A stretch of 7,312 bases of DNA from JBBDNV01 sp040877415 (GTDB lineage Bacteria > Planctomycetota > Planctomycetia > Pirellulales > PALSA-1355): positions 1 to 7,312 of the forward strand of contig JBBDNV010000031.1 of the NCBI GenBank assembly GCA_040877415.1. Reading direction: 5' to 3'. The notes beneath the pieces are model-generated. The model did no database searches and was not told where the DNA came from. It was given only the letters and a program-made list of their open reading frames with translations. The position numbers were made by a program, and so were the translations under genes. Of this stretch, positions 5,512-7,312 are shown in pieces; position 1 is the stretch's first letter; every line of letters begins with the position of its first letter.

Positions 5512-7312
5512 CAGAGCGACTGGATGAACTTGATCAGTGCCGACCGGTCGGCCACCGGCAGGGTGCGGAAGTCTTCCTTGGCCTGCTCGGCTTCACCGCC
5601 GTGCCAGAGGATGGCTTCCTCGATCGTGCGGGCGCGGCCATCGTGGAGATAGCTCTCCTCCCCCGCGGCGGCTGCGACCAGACCTATGCCGACGAGAGGG
5701 GCAGTAAGCCACTCCGCAGCTGTAGCGCCCTCGCCGTCCATGTTATCGGCCAAACCGGGACCCATGTCATGAAGCAACCCGTCGCTGTAAGGCCGGAAGA
5801 GTTGGTTGCGCAGGGAGGCTACTGGATGATTCCGGCTCGTGGTCATTTCCGGGGTATGGCAGGCATTACAGCTAAGTTGCGCGAAGAGCTGCCGGCCACG
5901 AATGACCTGAGCGTTTGCTGACTTGCGGGCCGGTGGTGTACCCAAGAGCTGGATGTATCTGGTCAGTTGAGTCAGCTCTGGCGCGGAGAGGTCTATGGGC
6001 GAAGGAGTGGTATCCCCATCGAGCACTGGCATCAGGTCCGTGGTTACTCCCATATCGCGATTGAAAGCATAGGCAATTTGGTGTTGCACCGACGGCTGGC
6101 TGCCTTTGCGTCCGAACCGCCCGAGGAATTTCTTCGAGGGATCGTTCGGATCTTCGACGACCAGCGCCCGGCCGGAGATCCCATCTCCATCAAGATCATC
6201 GGGATCTGCCAGCGCCAAGATGGTTTCTTCTGCTACGGCCTCCCTGAGACCAAGCGCCACCAACTTCTGGGCGGCTCGCACGGAGAAAAATTCCGGAGCA
6301 TCCTCCCCGACGAACTCATAGAGGGGCTTGCGCAGGGTAAACGGGCTGCCGTCACCGTAATTGCCCGTAATCGTCTCGTAACCTTGCAGCAGCACCTGTC
6401 CTTCGGGGTCTCCGGAGGTGGCACGGGGCGAGAGTTGTTCTCCCCATCTCGGATGCGGTGTGCCTTCAGCATCACTTCCAATCATGACCACATGATTGAT
6501 CAGCGGTTGCCCGATACCCGGGAGGACCGACACCCCGTTTTTATCGTGGCAACTGACACAGCTGGCGGTGTTGTAATTGGGCCCTACTTTTCCGCTGTGA
6601 ATGGGCACGGCCGGGTTGTTCGGCTCCGAGTGTTGCCCCGTCCCCCAGTCGGTGTGGTGGAGGCGGCGGCCCACGAGAAAGGCGTTGGCATTTTCCATGG
6701 AAAGGACCGAGGACATTTGCTTGAATTGTTCGGTGGCCCCGGCCGAGTAGTCGGTATGCAGCGTGGTGGTTCCACCCATCCACGCAATTGAGGGAAGTTC
6801 CGCCGATGTGTCGCCGGAGCCAGTCCCATTTTCGAGGGTGGGAGCGTACCAAGGCACCAAGCCCAGACCTACTTTGTAGAGGAAGGTTGTTCCGTAGTAA
6901 TTCTTTTGCGTTCCGTTGCGGGGGTTGCTCAGAAAAAGACTGTGTTCAAATTCGATGATGTCACCGATTTGCAGATTGCGATTGAACAAAGCGTGGCGAC
7001 TGATAATTGCCTCATAGACATACTCTCTTTCTCCCGGAAACCGAACCGAAGCTGTATTGGAAATCAGCTTGACCGAAGTCTGTCCGGCAAAATCCGACAG
7101 ATTAGCGGCATAGACATTTTTATTCAGGTGGAAAAACCGCATCTCGGCCGAGGACAACCGATCAAGAGTGGTCAGTTGGAAAGTGATCTGCCCCCCCCCC
7201 TTGGCTACTTCATCGATGATTTTTAGTCCGGAAAATCTCTGCTCAAAATAAAAGTCCTTGTACTTTTCGTAGAGGGCGAATTCAAACTCACGGGCATGGC
7301 GGACCCGGGCCC
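5511..7312 (-). CDS. Di-haem c-type cytochrome of the DUF1111 (putative peroxidase/thiol oxidoreductase) family, 5'-partial
   Basis: The frame is open to the right edge, adding about 51 sensible codons (RVRHAREFEFALYEKYKDFY, then FEQRFSGLKIID) upstream of the TTG at 7157, so the true start and any signal peptide lie outside; at least 599 aa are present. Counting from the TTG codon: ~1-105 is an N-terminal region I cannot name (GDIIEFEHSLFLSNPRNG and NYYGTTFLY stand out). The first haem site CVSCH is at 200-204 (bases 6546-6560) and the second, CNACH, at 430-434 (5856-5870). An Asp-rich DPDDLDGDGISGR turn (318-330) typical of PF06537/COG3488, and the closing SYLHDGRARTIEEAILWHGG (502-521), complete the family signature. 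Family members are periplasmic electron-transfer proteins or putative peroxidases; the substrate is unknown. The gene stands alone here and converges on the copy 2 regulator. A run of ten G bases (7191-7200) encodes Gly-Gly-Gly. Confidence 0.9.
   Translation of the reverse strand, partial: ARVRHAREFEFALYEKYKDFYFEQRFSGLKIIDEVAKGGGQITFQLTTLDRLSSAEMRFFHLNKNVYAANLSDFAGQTSVKLISNTASVRFPGEREYVYEAIISRHALFNRNLQIGDIIEFEHSLFLSNPRNGTQKNYYGTTFLYKVGLGLVPWYAPTLENGTGSGDTSAELPSIAWMGGTTTLHTDYSAGATEQFKQMSSVLSMENANAFLVGRRLHHTDWGTGQHSEPNNPAVPIHSGKVGPNYNTASCVSCHDKNGVSVLPGIGQPLINHVVMIGSDAEGTPHPRWGEQLSPRATSGDPEGQVLLQGYETITGNYGDGSPFTLRKPLYEFVGEDAPEFFSVRAAQKLVALGLREAVAEETILALADPDDLDGDGISGRALVVEDPNDPSKKFLGRFGRKGSQPSVQHQIAYAFNRDMGVTTDLMPVLDGDTTPSPIDLSAPELTQLTRYIQLLGTPPARKSANAQVIRGRQLFAQLSCNACHTPEMTTSRNHPVASLRNQLFRPYSDGLLHDMGPGLADNMDGEGATAAEWLTAPLVGIGLVAAAAGEESYLHDGRARTIEEAILWHGGEAEQAKEDFRTLPVADRSALIKFIQSL
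7191..7200 (-). repeat. Ten-base homopolymer inside the cytochrome gene
   Basis: Ten C bases on the plus strand, ten G in the coding strand, encode three Gly codons plus one base. The frame stays open on both sides at this length (protein reads DEVAKGGGQITFQ), so the length of ten appears correct in this read. Such tracts are prone to slippage. Confidence 0.9.

Noticed and set aside
5967..6791. 274-codon plus-strand frame opposite the cytochrome
   Set aside because: The antisense frame covers both sides of the first haem motif, which clearly belongs to the minus-strand gene; no domain is visible in the plus-strand product.
7155..7157. TTG at 7157 (minus strand) as the cytochrome start
   Set aside because: The frame continues without a stop to base 7312 with protein-like sequence, and no signal peptide follows the TTG.

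Overview
The window looks like GC-rich chromosomal DNA from a Verrucomicrobiota-type bacterium, with Opitutae as a reasonable guess. This rests on gene content: an L-rhamnose pathway using a fused aldolase/dehydrogenase, a pseudopilin with the H-X9-DG motif typical of the Verrucomicrobiota/Planctomycetes/Lentisphaerae group, and a large di-haem cytochrome. The taxonomy is inference, because no rRNA or marker gene is present.

Layout. Bases 1-3437 (+) are an L-rhamnose catabolic operon: the 3' part of a bifunctional rhamnulose-1-phosphate aldolase/short-chain dehydrogenase (rhaD), a small DNA-binding protein gene overlapping its stop codon, and a complete L-rhamnose isomerase gene (rhaA). Facing it at 3477-3704 (-) is a damaged L-rhamnose mutarotase gene (rhaM). 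Its first ~46 codons are normal, and the rest is replaced by hairpin-rich sequence. Bases 3705-4292 hold no convincing intact gene, only an orphan coding-like stretch on the minus strand (3851-4246). At 4293 (+) a type II secretion-like pseudopilin gene begins, behind a good promoter candidate with A-tracts. Its stop codon overlaps a second copy of the small DNA-binding gene (5000-5428). Bases 5511-7312 (-) are a di-haem c-type cytochrome of the DUF1111/PF06537 kind. Its frame runs off the right edge.

The most interesting item is the pair of small paralogues (140 and 142 aa, about half identical over ~100 residues). Each joins a helix-turn-helix to a module that matches the C-terminal domain of the RNA polymerase alpha subunit (alpha-CTD). 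In both, the residues corresponding to the E. coli alpha-CTD DNA contacts R265, N268, G296, K298 and E302 are conserved, and S299 is Thr. Each paralogue starts inside the stop codon of an unrelated upstream gene (TAATG after rhaD, ATGA after the pseudopilin), with no evident Shine-Dalgarno sequence. This points to a dispersed, translationally coupled family of regulators whose role is unknown.

Working together: RhaA makes L-rhamnulose. A kinase not in this window would phosphorylate it. RhaD would cleave the phosphate to dihydroxyacetone phosphate and lactaldehyde, and its dehydrogenase half would process the lactaldehyde. RhaM would interconvert rhamnose anomers but is probably dead here. 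The pseudopilin and cytochrome have no visible link to rhamnose use.
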